Shown: positions 36,075 to 44,901, numbered from the stretch's first letter. The stretch: 52,066 nt of DNA from LZORAL124-50-18 sp051208045 (GCA_051208045.1 JBPJFY010000020.1:1-52066); one strand, 5' to 3'. The notes: a model not told the origin generated them from the letters alone. Numbers and translations: made by a program.

Positions 36075-36200
36075 TTTATCAGGCTGACACGAAACCAGTG
36101 TTGTCCCGAAGGAAACACCAACGGGTTACCCTGTCAGCCACATCGTTACGTCTTATAAGAGTAACGCACACAACTTATTGCTTCTTTGGAGAATAACACC

Positions 36201-36710
36201 ATGAATCGAATTGATTTTACCCCGTTATACCGCAGTTCTGTTGGCTTTGATCGCCTGGCCTCACTCTTGGATCACACCTTGCGCACAGAGACTTCCAGCG
36301 CGGGTTATCCCCCGTATAACATCGAGGTTGAAGAGGAAAACCATTACCGCATCACCCTCGCGGTTGCCGGTTTCACGCAGGACGAGCTGGACATACACGT
36401 CGAAAAAGGCGTGTTGACCATCCGCGGTAAAAAAGCCCCGGACACGAACGACAAACATTTCCTTTATCAGGGTATCGCCAACCGCTCGTTTGAACGTAAA
36501 TTTAATCTGGCGGACTACGTGGAAGTAAAATCAGCCGATTTAGACAATGGATTACTCTCTATTGGTCTGGTCAAGGAAATCCCCGAAGCCATGAAGCCGC
36601 GCAGCATTCCGATCGGTAAAGCCGGTCGTATACTCAACGGGCAGGCAGCGGAATCCGCCAATCAGGCAGCCATAAATACCGCCTCCGAGTGCGTCGTGAA
36701 CGAACGATAA
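36201..36710 (+). CDS. Small heat-shock protein Hsp20 (IbpA-like)
   Basis: A 169-residue alpha-crystallin-domain chaperone that holds unfolding proteins. Domain core: YNIEVEEENHYRITLAVAG (about 40-60), LDIHVEKGVLTIRGKK and SADLDNGLLSIGLVKEIPE. The C-terminal oligomerisation motif I-x-I is present as SIPI (about residue 139), followed by a longer tail than IbpA. ATG 36201 has TGGAGA upstream; the frame also opens with TTG 36186, which is less likely. A sigma-32-like promoter and a 3' hairpin bracket the gene. Confidence 0.93.
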   Translation: MNRIDFTPLYRSSVGFDRLASLLDHTLRTETSSAGYPPYNIEVEEENHYRITLAVAGFTQDELDIHVEKGVLTIRGKKAPDTNDKHFLYQGIANRSFERKFNLADYVEVKSADLDNGLLSIGLVKEIPEAMKPRSIPIGKAGRILNGQAAESANQAAINTASECVVNER

Positions 36711-36732
36711 TCCCGTCGTATCCACTGAGCCA

Positions 36733-36758
36733 GACCCCGTCGATGTTTTGGCGGGGTC
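36733..36758 (+). terminator. Hairpin terminator after hsp20
   Basis: GACCCCG (36733-36739) pairs with CGGGGTC (36752-36758) around a 12-base loop, 22 bases past the hsp20 stop. Strong GC stem, but only a weak T content afterwards. Confidence 0.55.
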
Positions 36759-36944
36759 ACCATGCCCTCGGATATTCAGCCCTGCCAACCCCCTTTCGCC
36801 CGCGGCTGAGCCCCCGTTTCTGCGTGCATTAACCACGCTGGCGCACTTTATGCACTCATTCTGTGACAGCCATCACTTTAGGCTGATCTGAAACTAAACC
36901 ATCCATCGCTATCGTATATAAGGTAAGCGAAAGGAGAAACAGAC

Positions 36945-37079
36945 ATGAGTCACCGTAACTTCAGACAGATCAGAGCCATCAAAAACTACGCACGATCACT
37001 TCAGATCACTCTGGAAATGGCGGCGCTGCGCTGGTGTCAGACTGGGCTGGCAGCACGCTGGGCCGAGTTGAATCGTTAA
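36945..37079 (+). CDS. Small protein of 44 residues
   Basis: ATG 36945 follows AAAGGAG with eight bases spacing, the best ribosome binding site in this gap, and runs to TAA 37077-37079. The product is basic and amphipathic (FRQIRAIKNYARSLQITLE, then ALRWCQTGLAARWAELN), predicted as two or three helices, and looks like a real compact helical protein. No family recognised. TATAT-rich sequence about 20-30 bases upstream could be its -10. It follows the hsp20 terminator, so it is probably transcribed separately. Too short for usual gene callers. Confidence 0.6.
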   Translation: MSHRNFRQIRAIKNYARSLQITLEMAALRWCQTGLAARWAELNR

Positions 37080-37221
37080 TTTGCATGGCGTCTTGTGCAC
37101 ACACCATCAATGCCAAGGCGGCAAGCATTAACATGTCCTGCAACTTTTTTACCGTAGAACGAGATATTGAGCCGTGCACGGCCCAGATGCTCCCTAAGCG
37201 CATCATATGAATTCCTTTCAT
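37006..37221 (-). CDS. Doubtful 71-residue ORF
   Basis: The frame starts at ATG 37221 with AAGGA eight bases upstream and has a hydrophobic stretch (MLMLAALALMVCAQ). Its 3' third is antisense to the 44-residue gene and is low in complexity (STRPSVLPAQSDTSAAPP). The ribosome binding site argues for it, the overlap against. Both genes cannot easily be under selection over the shared 74 bases. Confidence 0.25.
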   Translation of the reverse strand: MKGIHMMRLGSIWAVHGSISRSTVKKLQDMLMLAALALMVCAQDAMQINDSTRPSVLPAQSDTSAAPPFPE

Positions 37222-37312
37222 CGTGTTTATCCTTAAGTGGAACCGCTTTCCTTAATTTTTCGGCCTTCCCTGGCCTTTATGGTCCTTCCCTGTGTGATTG
37301 CCGGAGGCCGAT

Positions 37313-38092
37313 TTAGTTGCGCAGTTTTCTGCGCAGTGCGAACAGGCTTCCTAACAGCAGTGCTAATGTGCCCGGTTCTGGCACGCTTTGCGCCGGCACA
37401 TCACGAACCAGAAAAGTGGAGACAAATGCGTTCTTCAATCCGACCGCCTGGTCACTGTGCATCATGTACAAATAATCTCGATCAGCATTTGCATGACCAG
37501 CACCTAAATTGTAGGCCCATAGCAGCGGCAGGTGACTTGAGCCAAAGCCCATAATCGACGGGTCATACTGATAGGTAGCCAATATCTGATGATCCAGAGC
37601 TGAAGCAACTCTCGTTGGAGAGAACCAGTTAAACAACGCGTCGGTATACCCTGCGGCACCCCCGGAGTTATCTTCGTTATTGTGAGTACAATGTTGGCGT
37701 TGATACTCGTCAAAACTCTTAAGCGGGTCATTATTGATTAGATCTTCACAAATACCACTTTTTGAATCTAATCCTGCATCAGCCTCATAAACACCGTTTT
37801 TTCGCTCCATGCTGAAAGCATCAAACAAATCGGTGAGTTCATGCATTTCAGCAACCCTGAATCCCTCAACACTATAACTCGCCAACGCATCGGACTGAGT
37901 CATATTGGTGGTGAACTGAAAATTCAACCATTCCTGATTGAGATCACCTACATACACGAGGCCATCAGCCTGACCGTCGTACAGTCGGTGCTCGATCAAT
38001 CCAGCATAAGTAGAAGTAGTGAAGAGAGAAGTGGACACAAGCCCACAGAAAGATAAGCCCCGCACGAGCTTGTTTCTGAACAAACTATCCAT
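37313..38092 (-). CDS. PEP-CTERM exosortase-sorted protein
   Basis: A 259-residue secreted protein: signal peptide about 1-30 (SLFTTSTYA), a middle domain of unknown function, and a C-terminal PEP-CTERM signal made of VPEPGTLALLLGSLFALRRK: the Pro-Glu-Pro motif, a membrane helix and a basic end. Such proteins are processed by exosortase and delivered to the outer surface or exopolysaccharide. No exosortase gene is in the window. Two cysteine-containing segments (GICEDL, QHCTHN) in the body could pair. Substrate or role not recognised. Confidence 0.85.
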   Translation of the reverse strand: MDSLFRNKLVRGLSFCGLVSTSLFTTSTYAGLIEHRLYDGQADGLVYVGDLNQEWLNFQFTTNMTQSDALASYSVEGFRVAEMHELTDLFDAFSMERKNGVYEADAGLDSKSGICEDLINNDPLKSFDEYQRQHCTHNNEDNSGGAAGYTDALFNWFSPTRVASALDHQILATYQYDPSIMGFGSSHLPLLWAYNLGAGHANADRDYLYMMHSDQAVGLKNAFVSTFLVRDVPAQSVPEPGTLALLLGSLFALRRKLRN

Positions 38093-38266
38093 GATATATC
38101 CCTGAATAAATCCAATTTACTTTATTATTGTGTTCCTTGCATGCACATTCGCGATCACTGCTGATGTGCAGAGTAAGCGGTCACCTTCCCAGGACCCGAC
38201 TTACCCCAGCGGAATCTTAATAGAATTTAATCAGAATTAGTATCGTTCAAATAACAGTCAGAGCCT

Positions 38267-38297
38267 GCCTGTGAACTCCGTCACACTGTTCACAGGC
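38267..38297 (-). terminator. Hairpin overlapping the ubiT stop
   Basis: GCCTGTGAAC (38267-38276) and GTTCACAGGC (38288-38297) make a perfect 10-base-pair stem with an 11-base loop. The stem includes the ubiT stop codon. T-content downstream on the minus strand is moderate. Confidence 0.6.
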
Positions 38298-38898
38298 GAG
38301 CACCGCCGGGTGCGCTCAACAACGCTTCGGCCAGCTCTTTACGCCATTTCTCCCAATGACTCGCGGCTTCCGCACCCTGGTCCAGCAGGCGCTGGAGCGT
38401 GGGTGGCAACGCGGTTTTATCCAGGCCGTCTAGCAGGTTTTTGACTTCGTGACCCAGCTCCGTGTCACCGGTGATAACAATGCGTCGCTGAAAAAACAAC
38501 GTATCCGGATCGACTTTTCCCCCGGCGATCAATGCAAACGCAATGGCATCTCCCCGAATCTGCGTGACCGATGTACGCTGTTTCTCAATCAGAATTTCCC
38601 GTGTCTCCGTCAAACTGAAACACCAGGACAAAGCCACATCGGTCAAACTGATTTCAATCCACTGATTGATCAGGCAGTCAAAATCTCCGTCCTCAATCGC
38701 TTCCGCAAATCCGGCTTCCAAAACCTGTCGAATCACATGGGCCTGCAGGCCAAACGGCGTTACTTCCGCAGGTTTGAGCACAAAGCGTGCGGGATTCCCC
38801 AGCACGCTCTTGATCGATGGCGGCTTTGGTAGGTGTTCCGTCACAAGGTGTTTCAGTCGTTCGAGCACGGGCAACAGGGCAGTCTCTGGCGTGGGCAT
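38290..38898 (-). CDS. ubiT: Ubiquinone biosynthesis accessory factor UbiT
   Basis: A 202-residue SCP2-domain protein of the UbiT (YhbT) family, a lipid-binding accessory factor for oxygen-independent ubiquinone synthesis. Supporting features are the SCP2-like core (QWIEISLTDVALSW, RTSVTQIRGDAIAFALIAGG) and the divergent position beside ubiU and ubiV, as in E. coli and many other proteobacteria. ATG 38898 is chosen over an in-frame TTG at 38910. With UbiU/UbiV it lets the cell make quinone for respiration without oxygen. Confidence 0.88.
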   Translation of the reverse strand: MPTPETALLPVLERLKHLVTEHLPKPPSIKSVLGNPARFVLKPAEVTPFGLQAHVIRQVLEAGFAEAIEDGDFDCLINQWIEISLTDVALSWCFSLTETREILIEKQRTSVTQIRGDAIAFALIAGGKVDPDTLFFQRRIVITGDTELGHEVKNLLDGLDKTALPPTLQRLLDQGAEAASHWEKWRKELAEALLSAPGGARL

Positions 38899-38974
38899 TG
38901 TAGTGATCAATCCTGAGTGTCATTGATAAAATGATTGGCAGGTTGAAACATACCCAATAGAGCCGATTCCCAGA

Positions 38975-38988
38975 TTGATGTGGGTCAA
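38975..38988 (+). promoter_or_regulatory. FNR/Anr-like box
   Basis: TTGAT-GTGG-GTCAA matches the FNR consensus TTGAT-N4-ATCAA with one mismatch. It lies between ubiT and ubiU, 91 bases before the ubiU ATG. Oxygen-responsive control of ubiUVT by FNR-type regulators is known in E. coli, so this placement fits. Confidence 0.65.
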
Positions 38989-39079
38989 GCTTGTGCTATC
39001 CCTTGCTTGTTATCTTGCGCTTCACACTGTGTATTTTCTGGAAGCCTCCCCAGGCTTTCTCTCGCCCTGGAGTTCACGC

Positions 39080-40075
39080 ATGGAATTAGTTTGCCCGGCT
39101 GGCAGCCTGCCCGCGTTCAAGGCTGCGGTAGATAATGGTGCCGATGCCGTCTATATCGGTTTCAAAGACGATACCAACGCCCGGCACTTTGCCGGCCTGA
39201 ACTTTGATGATAAAAAAGCGTTGCGCGCCCTGGACTACGCCCGAAACAAAGGGGTCAAATTGTACGTGGCGTTGAACACCTACGCGCAAACCCAGGGGTG
39301 GGAACGCTGGCAACAGGCGGTTGATCGCTCCATCGAACTCGGTGCCAATGCCCTGATCATGGCCGATGTCGGCCTGTTGGACTACGCCAGCAATCGCTAT
39401 CCCGACGCGCACCTGCATTTATCGGTTCAGGGCTCAGCCACCAATTATGAGTCTTTAAACTTTTACCATCGAAATTTTAACATTCGTCGCGCGATCCTTC
39501 CCCGAGTCCTGTCGCTGGCCCAAGTCAAACAAACGGCCAAGCACAGCCCCGTGGCCCTGGAAGTTTTCGCCTTCGGCAGCCTCTGCATCATGGCTGAAGG
39601 GCGCTGCTACCTGTCCTCCTACATGACCGGCGAATCGCCCAACACCTGTGGTGTGTGCTCCCCGGCCAAATTTGTGCAGTGGGAAGAGAAAGGTGAGGTA
39701 CTGGAATCACGGTTGAATGGCGTTTTAATCGATCGTTATGAAAAAGACGAAAAAGCGGGCTACCCCACACTCTGTAAAGGGCGTTTCGAAGCACTGGGCG
39801 AGCGCTTTCATGTACTGGAAGAACCAACCAGCCTGAACACGCTGGACATTCTGCCTGAGCTGATCAAAACCGGCATACAGGCGGTTAAAATTGAGGGTCG
39901 TCAGCGCAGCCCGTCCTATGTCGCTCAGGTGGTCAGCATCTGGCGTCAGGCAATCGACCAGATCAAAGCACAACCCGATAACTGGCAACCGGATCGCGCC
40001 TGGCTCAATGCGCTTCAAAGCGTCTCCGAAGGCAGCCAAACGACACTGGGCGCCTACCATCGGTCCTGGCAGTAA
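39080..40075 (+). CDS. ubiU: Ubiquinone biosynthesis protein UbiU
   Basis: A 331-residue U32-peptidase-like protein. With UbiV it forms the Fe-S complex that hydroxylates ubiquinone precursors without oxygen. The 4Fe-4S ligands are visible as Cys169, Cys176, Cys193 and Cys232, the same positions as in E. coli UbiU. MELVCPAGS is the family N-terminus, so ATG 39080 is the start and the frame extending to 38975 is not used. It is followed 13 bases later by ubiV, and an FNR-like box precedes it. Confidence 0.94.
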   Translation: MELVCPAGSLPAFKAAVDNGADAVYIGFKDDTNARHFAGLNFDDKKALRALDYARNKGVKLYVALNTYAQTQGWERWQQAVDRSIELGANALIMADVGLLDYASNRYPDAHLHLSVQGSATNYESLNFYHRNFNIRRAILPRVLSLAQVKQTAKHSPVALEVFAFGSLCIMAEGRCYLSSYMTGESPNTCGVCSPAKFVQWEEKGEVLESRLNGVLIDRYEKDEKAGYPTLCKGRFEALGERFHVLEEPTSLNTLDILPELIKTGIQAVKIEGRQRSPSYVAQVVSIWRQAIDQIKAQPDNWQPDRAWLNALQSVSEGSQTTLGAYHRSWQ

Positions 40076-40088
40076 AGGAGCAACACAC

Positions 40089-40967
40089 ATGAAACTATCC
40101 CTGGGCCCGCTGCTGTACTACTGGCCGACGGCTGAAGTAAAAAAATTCTACGATGACGTCGCCTCCGCTCCCTTCGATATTGTCTATCTTGGCGAGGCGG
40201 TGTGCTCAAAACGCCGCGAGTTGCGACTGGAGGACTGGCTGGCCATTGGAAGCACGCTGGTAGAGGCCGGAAAACAGGTGGTGTTTACCACACTCACCCT
40301 TATCGAAGCCGAATCTGAACTGAAAACCCTCCGAAAGATCTGCAAAACATCGGATGCCGAGCATCAGTGGTACATCGAAGCCAATGATATGGCGGCGGTC
40401 GCCCTGCTCAGCGAAGCTGGCCAACCTTTTATCGCCGGGCCCAATCTGAATATCTACAACCACCATAGTCTGAATCGGTTCATTGGCTCTGGAGCGATTC
40501 GCTGGATTCCCCCGGTCGAAATGGACAAAACCTCCCTGGCAGGCGTGTTGGCACAAACACAGGGGGACATCGAAACCGAACTGTTTGGTTACGGCTTTCT
40601 GCCGCTGGCCCACTCTGCCCGCTGCTACACAGCGCGCACCCGCAACCGCCCTAAGGATCAATGCGAACTGGTGTGCATTGACTATCCGGCGGGCATCCCC
40701 GTGTACAGTCAGGAAAAGGATCAGGTCTTCAACATCAACGGCATTCAAACCCAATCCGGGCGCTGCTACTACCTGCAGGACCGCTGGCAGGAAATCGCCG
40801 CCTCAGGCGTGGATATCTTCCGGTTCAGCGCACATTCCTTTGAGGCGATATCGCTGGCAAAAACGCTCAAACAAGCCATGAATGAGCACGCCGCCTGCCC
40901 ACCGCCCACCTCAGCGCACGACTGCAACGGGTACTGGAATCGAATACCGGGGATGGAAATTGCCTAA
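40089..40967 (+). CDS. ubiV: Ubiquinone biosynthesis protein UbiV
   Basis: A 292-residue partner of UbiU with the same U32-type fold. Cluster ligands Cys39, Cys179, Cys192 and Cys196 line up, within one residue, with those known in E. coli UbiV. AAAGGAG lies before ATG 40089; the frame is open upstream to 39891 inside ubiU but that part is not translated from here. The stop overlaps the stop of the convergent molybdopterin oxidoreductase gene by four bases, leaving no room for a separate terminator. Confidence 0.94.
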   Translation: MKLSLGPLLYYWPTAEVKKFYDDVASAPFDIVYLGEAVCSKRRELRLEDWLAIGSTLVEAGKQVVFTTLTLIEAESELKTLRKICKTSDAEHQWYIEANDMAAVALLSEAGQPFIAGPNLNIYNHHSLNRFIGSGAIRWIPPVEMDKTSLAGVLAQTQGDIETELFGYGFLPLAHSARCYTARTRNRPKDQCELVCIDYPAGIPVYSQEKDQVFNINGIQTQSGRCYYLQDRWQEIAASGVDIFRFSAHSFEAISLAKTLKQAMNEHAACPPPTSAHDCNGYWNRIPGMEIA

Positions 40968-43078
40968 CCCTGCTCCAGATACTCCAGCCGCACGGGCACA
41001 CCATTAAACACCGCATTGCCCGTCAACTCATCCACCAGCCGATGGTCGGTGAGTGAGTTGATACTCACCCCCGGTTGCCCGGCTGCGACGCGCATGCGCG
41101 TTTCGGGCCGATGATGCCCCCAGCCCTGAGGAATACTGATGACTCCCGGACACATGTCGTCCGTCACCTCGACTTCCACCCGCACCCGGCCAACGCGGGA
41201 AACCACGCTTACCCAGTCTCCCGATTGAATTCCGGAAGCATCGGCATCCGTCGGATGCACCTGCACCGTACAGGGGTTTCGTCCCTTCACCAGTCGCTTC
41301 GAATTTTGCGTCCAGGTATTGTGGCTGCGCGCCAACCGACGGCTGACCAACGCGAGTGGAAACTCCGGGTGGGACGCCTCCCCTGCCAATGCATGTGACT
41401 TCAACCGCTCAAGATCCGCGAGGTACAGCGACGGTGCGAGTTGTATGGCACCATCGGCCGTTCGGATTCGATCATCCAGGCATGGCGTGAGCGGGCCAAG
41501 ATCGATGCCATGCGGGTGCGCGAGCAATTTCTCCAAGTTGAGCCCTTCCTGACCATACAGGCTGGCTTTCAACGCGGTATCCAACACCCATTCCGGCGTG
41601 AAAGACGCGTTTTCCTTTCCGGTCAGACGAGAGGCCAATGTGTGCAGTATTTCCCAGTCATGCCTTTGGTCATCCCGCTTTGGGTACATGGGTGGTGAAT
41701 ACTTGAGGGTGTTCCGAACCGCAAAGCTGTTAAAGAAAACATCAAAGTGTGCTGCTTCCAAACCCGTCGTTGGCGGCAGAATAATGTCTGCATGCCGTGT
41801 GGTTTCATTCAGATAAATGTCCACACACATCATAAAATCCAAACGGGCAAACGCATCATCCAGCAAATCACCATTCGGCGCAGACAGCACTGGATTTCCG
41901 GCTATGGTAATCAGCCCTCGAATCTGCCCGTCACCCGGCGTTTGAATTTCCTCAGCCAACGTCGCCACCGGGAACTCCCCATTGTAAAAAGGTAACCCCC
42001 TCACGCGCGAGCGTAATCGCCCGTAAGAGCTTTGTTTCCCCCGAGGCGTGTTGGCCAGCAGATCAAAAGCGGGTTGAGGAAACATGGCCCCACCTTCCCG
42101 ATCAAAGTTACCGGTAACTATGTTCAACACATTGGTCAGCCACTGGCAGAGTCCACCGAACAGCTGTGTGGACGCGCCCATGCGGCTGTAACACACCGCC
42201 GACGGTGCAGTACTGAACTCCTGCGCCAAACGACGAATATCTGCGGCGGAAATGCCGATCTGCTGCGCTACCGACTCCGGCGAAAACGATTGCACCGCTT
42301 CCCGCACAGCCTCCACACCCTGCACCCTGTCGGCCAACTCACCCAATTGAACCCGGTCTTCCTCAACAATGACATGAAGCAGTGCCAGTAAAAACAACGC
42401 ATCGTTGCCCGGCTGGATAAAATGGTGCTCTGACGCAATTTTGGCCGTTTCCGTTCGGCGTGGGTCAATCACCACCACCTTGCCGCCGCGCTTTTTTAGC
42501 GCCTTGATTCTGTTTGGCATGCCGGGCGCGGTCATCATACTCCCGTTCGACACCACCGGATTGCCCCCGATGATCAACATAAAGTCTGTGCGATCTACGT
42601 CAGGTACGGGGATCACCATTCCCGCGCCGAACATGTAGTTTGCGGCAACATGATGCGGCAATTGATCCGCCGAAGCCGAGCTGTAACGGTTTTTCGAACC
42701 AAGGGCTTTAAAAAACTGGGGCAGAACAATGGCATTACCAAAATTGTGGGCGTTCGGATTGCCCAGATAAACGCCCATGGCGTCGGTGCCATACGACTGT
42801 TGAATACGCTGAATGTTGTCTGTCACAAACGCAAAGGCTTCCTCCCAGGAAACCTCCTGCCACTGCCCATCCACCTTTCGCATCGGGTTTTTAAGCCGGT
42901 CGGGATCACGATTAAAGTCCTGCAATGCGACGGCTTTCGGGCAAATATGGCCCTGGCTGAAAGGATCGTCCGGATCAGGCTTGATCGAGAGAATCTCACC
43001 CTCCCGATGTTGAATGGCCAGGCCACACATGGCTTCACAAATGTTACAGGTACGATAATGCGTTTCAGTGTCTCGCAT
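40964..43078 (-). CDS. Molybdopterin-dependent oxidoreductase
   Basis: A 704-residue member of the DMSO reductase family, with an N-terminal 4Fe-4S site Cys11, Cys14, Cys18, Cys46 (CNICEAMC, HICPK) and bis-MGD binding segments (VVIDPRRTETAKIA, GNFDREGGAMF, GWGHHRPETRMRV). No twin-arginine signal, so cytoplasmic. The position of the Se-Cys/Cys ligand of formate dehydrogenases is not recognisable (SASADQLPHH), so substrate is unknown. No iron-sulfur or membrane partner subunits are adjacent. GGAGA lies before the ATG. The gene is divergent from a GlxA-type regulator, which may control it, and next to the anaerobic ubiquinone genes. Confidence 0.88.
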   Translation of the reverse strand: MRDTETHYRTCNICEAMCGLAIQHREGEILSIKPDPDDPFSQGHICPKAVALQDFNRDPDRLKNPMRKVDGQWQEVSWEEAFAFVTDNIQRIQQSYGTDAMGVYLGNPNAHNFGNAIVLPQFFKALGSKNRYSSASADQLPHHVAANYMFGAGMVIPVPDVDRTDFMLIIGGNPVVSNGSMMTAPGMPNRIKALKKRGGKVVVIDPRRTETAKIASEHHFIQPGNDALFLLALLHVIVEEDRVQLGELADRVQGVEAVREAVQSFSPESVAQQIGISAADIRRLAQEFSTAPSAVCYSRMGASTQLFGGLCQWLTNVLNIVTGNFDREGGAMFPQPAFDLLANTPRGKQSSYGRLRSRVRGLPFYNGEFPVATLAEEIQTPGDGQIRGLITIAGNPVLSAPNGDLLDDAFARLDFMMCVDIYLNETTRHADIILPPTTGLEAAHFDVFFNSFAVRNTLKYSPPMYPKRDDQRHDWEILHTLASRLTGKENASFTPEWVLDTALKASLYGQEGLNLEKLLAHPHGIDLGPLTPCLDDRIRTADGAIQLAPSLYLADLERLKSHALAGEASHPEFPLALVSRRLARSHNTWTQNSKRLVKGRNPCTVQVHPTDADASGIQSGDWVSVVSRVGRVRVEVEVTDDMCPGVISIPQGWGHHRPETRMRVAAGQPGVSINSLTDHRLVDELTGNAVFNGVPVRLEYLEQG

Positions 43079-43233
43079 GCCAGTTCTCTCCTGTCAGCGC
43101 GTAGGCGGCCCGATGCCGGTCACAACAGAGCCCAGTGTGGCACGACAGTCACACAGGCGAAATCGCACAATTTGACATATACTTGGTGAAATTTGCCGTC
43201 CAGCCCATCATCAAACGGCAGGAAAACCGCACA

Positions 43234-44217
43234 ATGATCACCGTTACCGTTCTGGCTTTCGACTATGCACTGGGCAGCGCGCTTCTGGGTATGAATGATC
43301 TGTTGACGATTGCCAACGGACAGCGAAGCGAGCACCTCCGCGACGATACTACCCGGCAGTTTTCCATTCGCCTGGCCACCTGGGGCGGGCGCCCCATCAA
43401 AACACTCAACAACCTCCAGCTTACGCCCCACTGTGCCATTGAAGAAATCGAGCATACCGATGTTTATTTGGTGCCCACCATATCCGGCCATATCGAAAGA
43501 ACGCTGGCGGCCAATCCGGCATTAATCGATCTGCTTCGCTCGGCCGGGACCGGGCCGGGCTTAATTGGCAGCAACAGCACCGGCTCCTTTTTTCTCGCCG
43601 AAGCCGGTCTGCTCAATGACCGCGTAGCGACCACGCATTGGAGTGCGACCGACCAGTTTCGTGAACGCTACCCCCGCGTTCGCCTCAAGCCGGAACAACT
43701 GATCACGCATGACGGCAATCTGCTGTGTGATGGTGGCGGCGTCGCCTGGTTTGATATGGGACTGTATCTCGTCGAGTTGTTTCTGGATCATGAAACCGCC
43801 GCCAGAACGGCGCGCTATTTCGTGATTGATACCGGACGATCCGCGCAGCTGACCTACTCACCACTCATCGTGAAAAAGTACCACAATGACCACGCGATCA
43901 GAGACATTCAACACTGGATGGAAGCCAATTATCAGCGCCCCATTGCACTGGACACCCTGGGCGAGCAGTTCGGCCTGTCACAACGATCACTGATTCGCCG
44001 GTTTAAACAGGCCTGTGATTCAACACCCTCCCAATACCTGCAGGATTTACGGCTGGATGCCGCCACCAAGCTGCTGTTACAAACCAACAAAACCATTGCC
44101 GAAATCACCCATCGGGTCGGCTACGAAGATATCAGCTCCTTTACGCGCCTGTTCAAGAAGAAAACCGGCATCCCTCCCGGCAGCTACCGGGCGAAGTTTA
44201 CGCCCTTTACGGAGTGA
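43234..44217 (+). CDS. GlxA-type AraC family transcriptional regulator
   Basis: A 327-residue protein. Residues about 1-170 form a DJ-1/PfpI-like domain (VTVLAFDYALGSALLGMNDLL, GLIGSNSTGSFFLAEAGLL) with Ser in place of the usual nucleophilic Cys. About 225-320 is an AraC-type pair of helix-turn-helices (LDTLGEQFGLSQRSLIRRF, IAEITHRVGYEDISSFTRLF). Start ATG 43234 with AGGA upstream is favoured over the GTG at 43135. Divergent from the molybdopterin oxidoreductase gene with a shared 155-base gap. The inducer is unknown. Confidence 0.88.
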   Translation: MITVTVLAFDYALGSALLGMNDLLTIANGQRSEHLRDDTTRQFSIRLATWGGRPIKTLNNLQLTPHCAIEEIEHTDVYLVPTISGHIERTLAANPALIDLLRSAGTGPGLIGSNSTGSFFLAEAGLLNDRVATTHWSATDQFRERYPRVRLKPEQLITHDGNLLCDGGGVAWFDMGLYLVELFLDHETAARTARYFVIDTGRSAQLTYSPLIVKKYHNDHAIRDIQHWMEANYQRPIALDTLGEQFGLSQRSLIRRFKQACDSTPSQYLQDLRLDAATKLLLQTNKTIAEITHRVGYEDISSFTRLFKKKTGIPPGSYRAKFTPFTE

Positions 44218-44417
44218 GCGTGTGCGTAAAACAGTTACCAAAGCAGGCTTTCACTATCTCGGGTGGCTGACAAAACGCGGGCGATTAGCAGTTTATCGAG
44301 GGTAACTCTTTACTATTCAAGAAGAAGGGTCAGATTAAGTCGGGAATAAGACAAATCCATTGCCATATCAATTAGATACGACTCTTACTTGCTAAATATT
44401 CTACCTATGAACAACAA

Positions 44418-44615
44418 TTAATCCTTCTTTGGAGTATTCCCGAGATTAATTTGTTTACGGCCAACTGAAAAGCTCTGTCCACTGACACCTGACGCGATCT
44501 TGTCAATAACACCACCCTGCTCAAGAAAAGCTTTCGTCTGAGATTCAATAGAAGTTGACGTTTCTGCGACAACAGGCTGTTTCTTTTTTGCCGGTGCTCT
44601 GCTTTTACTTATCAT
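44418..44615 (-). CDS. Small basic protein with FLEQGG motif
   Basis: About 65 residues, starting at the second of two close ATGs (44627 or 44615). It has a Lys/Ala/Pro-rich head (SKSRAPAKKKQP), then QTKAFLEQGGVIDKI and a tail SGQSFSVGRKQINLG. The AFLxxGGxI pattern occurs in small gammaproteobacterial proteins such as SutA-like RNA polymerase-binding regulators, but the rest does not match, so function is open. Not overlapped by mobile debris, although it borders the decayed transposase. Confidence 0.5.
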   Translation of the reverse strand: MISKSRAPAKKKQPVVAETSTSIESQTKAFLEQGGVIDKIASGVSGQSFSVGRKQINLGNTPKKD

Positions 44616-44713
44616 GAGTGAGGACATCCTAGAGAGTGGAGGGTCATTGTATACTAATTGGACTGACAATGCGCTTAACAGCGTAATACTCGCTCTTACC
44701 AAACTCGCCTACT

Positions 44714-44901
44714 GATAACAACTCATCGAGTGCGACAGCCCTTTGCACCAGCGTTTGCCGGTTTTGCTGGCGTGCGCGGCAATGGCTTGCACATTCCCTA
44801 CGCAACTGCCATACGACCGGCCAAAGCACTGAATGTGTTCGATCCATTGATCGGGGTTGATGCCCAGCCGGGCGACGATTCCCGGCAGTTCCTCAGAAAT
44901 T
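44714..44901. repeat. Direct repeat copy 1 of 188 bases
   Basis: These bases match 47217-47404 with four substitutions. They are the C-terminal coding part of two copies of the same REP-associated transposase gene in the same orientation, about 2.5 kb apart, enclosing the parDE and integrase remnants. Confidence 0.9.

Noticed and set aside
36160..36203. ROSE-type RNA thermometer before hsp20 (TTGCTTCTTTGGAG near the start)
   Set aside because: A short stem over the ribosome binding site can be drawn, but the multi-hairpin layout and the standard G-bulged UUGCU/AGGA pairing are not convincing by eye.
38975..39079. N-terminal hydrophobic extension of UbiU
   Set aside because: The family begins at MELVCPAG and the extension overlaps the FNR-like box; the frame is simply open upstream.
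39891..40088. N-terminal extension of UbiV
   Set aside because: It overlaps the end of ubiU in another frame; the AAAGGAG site and family start are at 40089.
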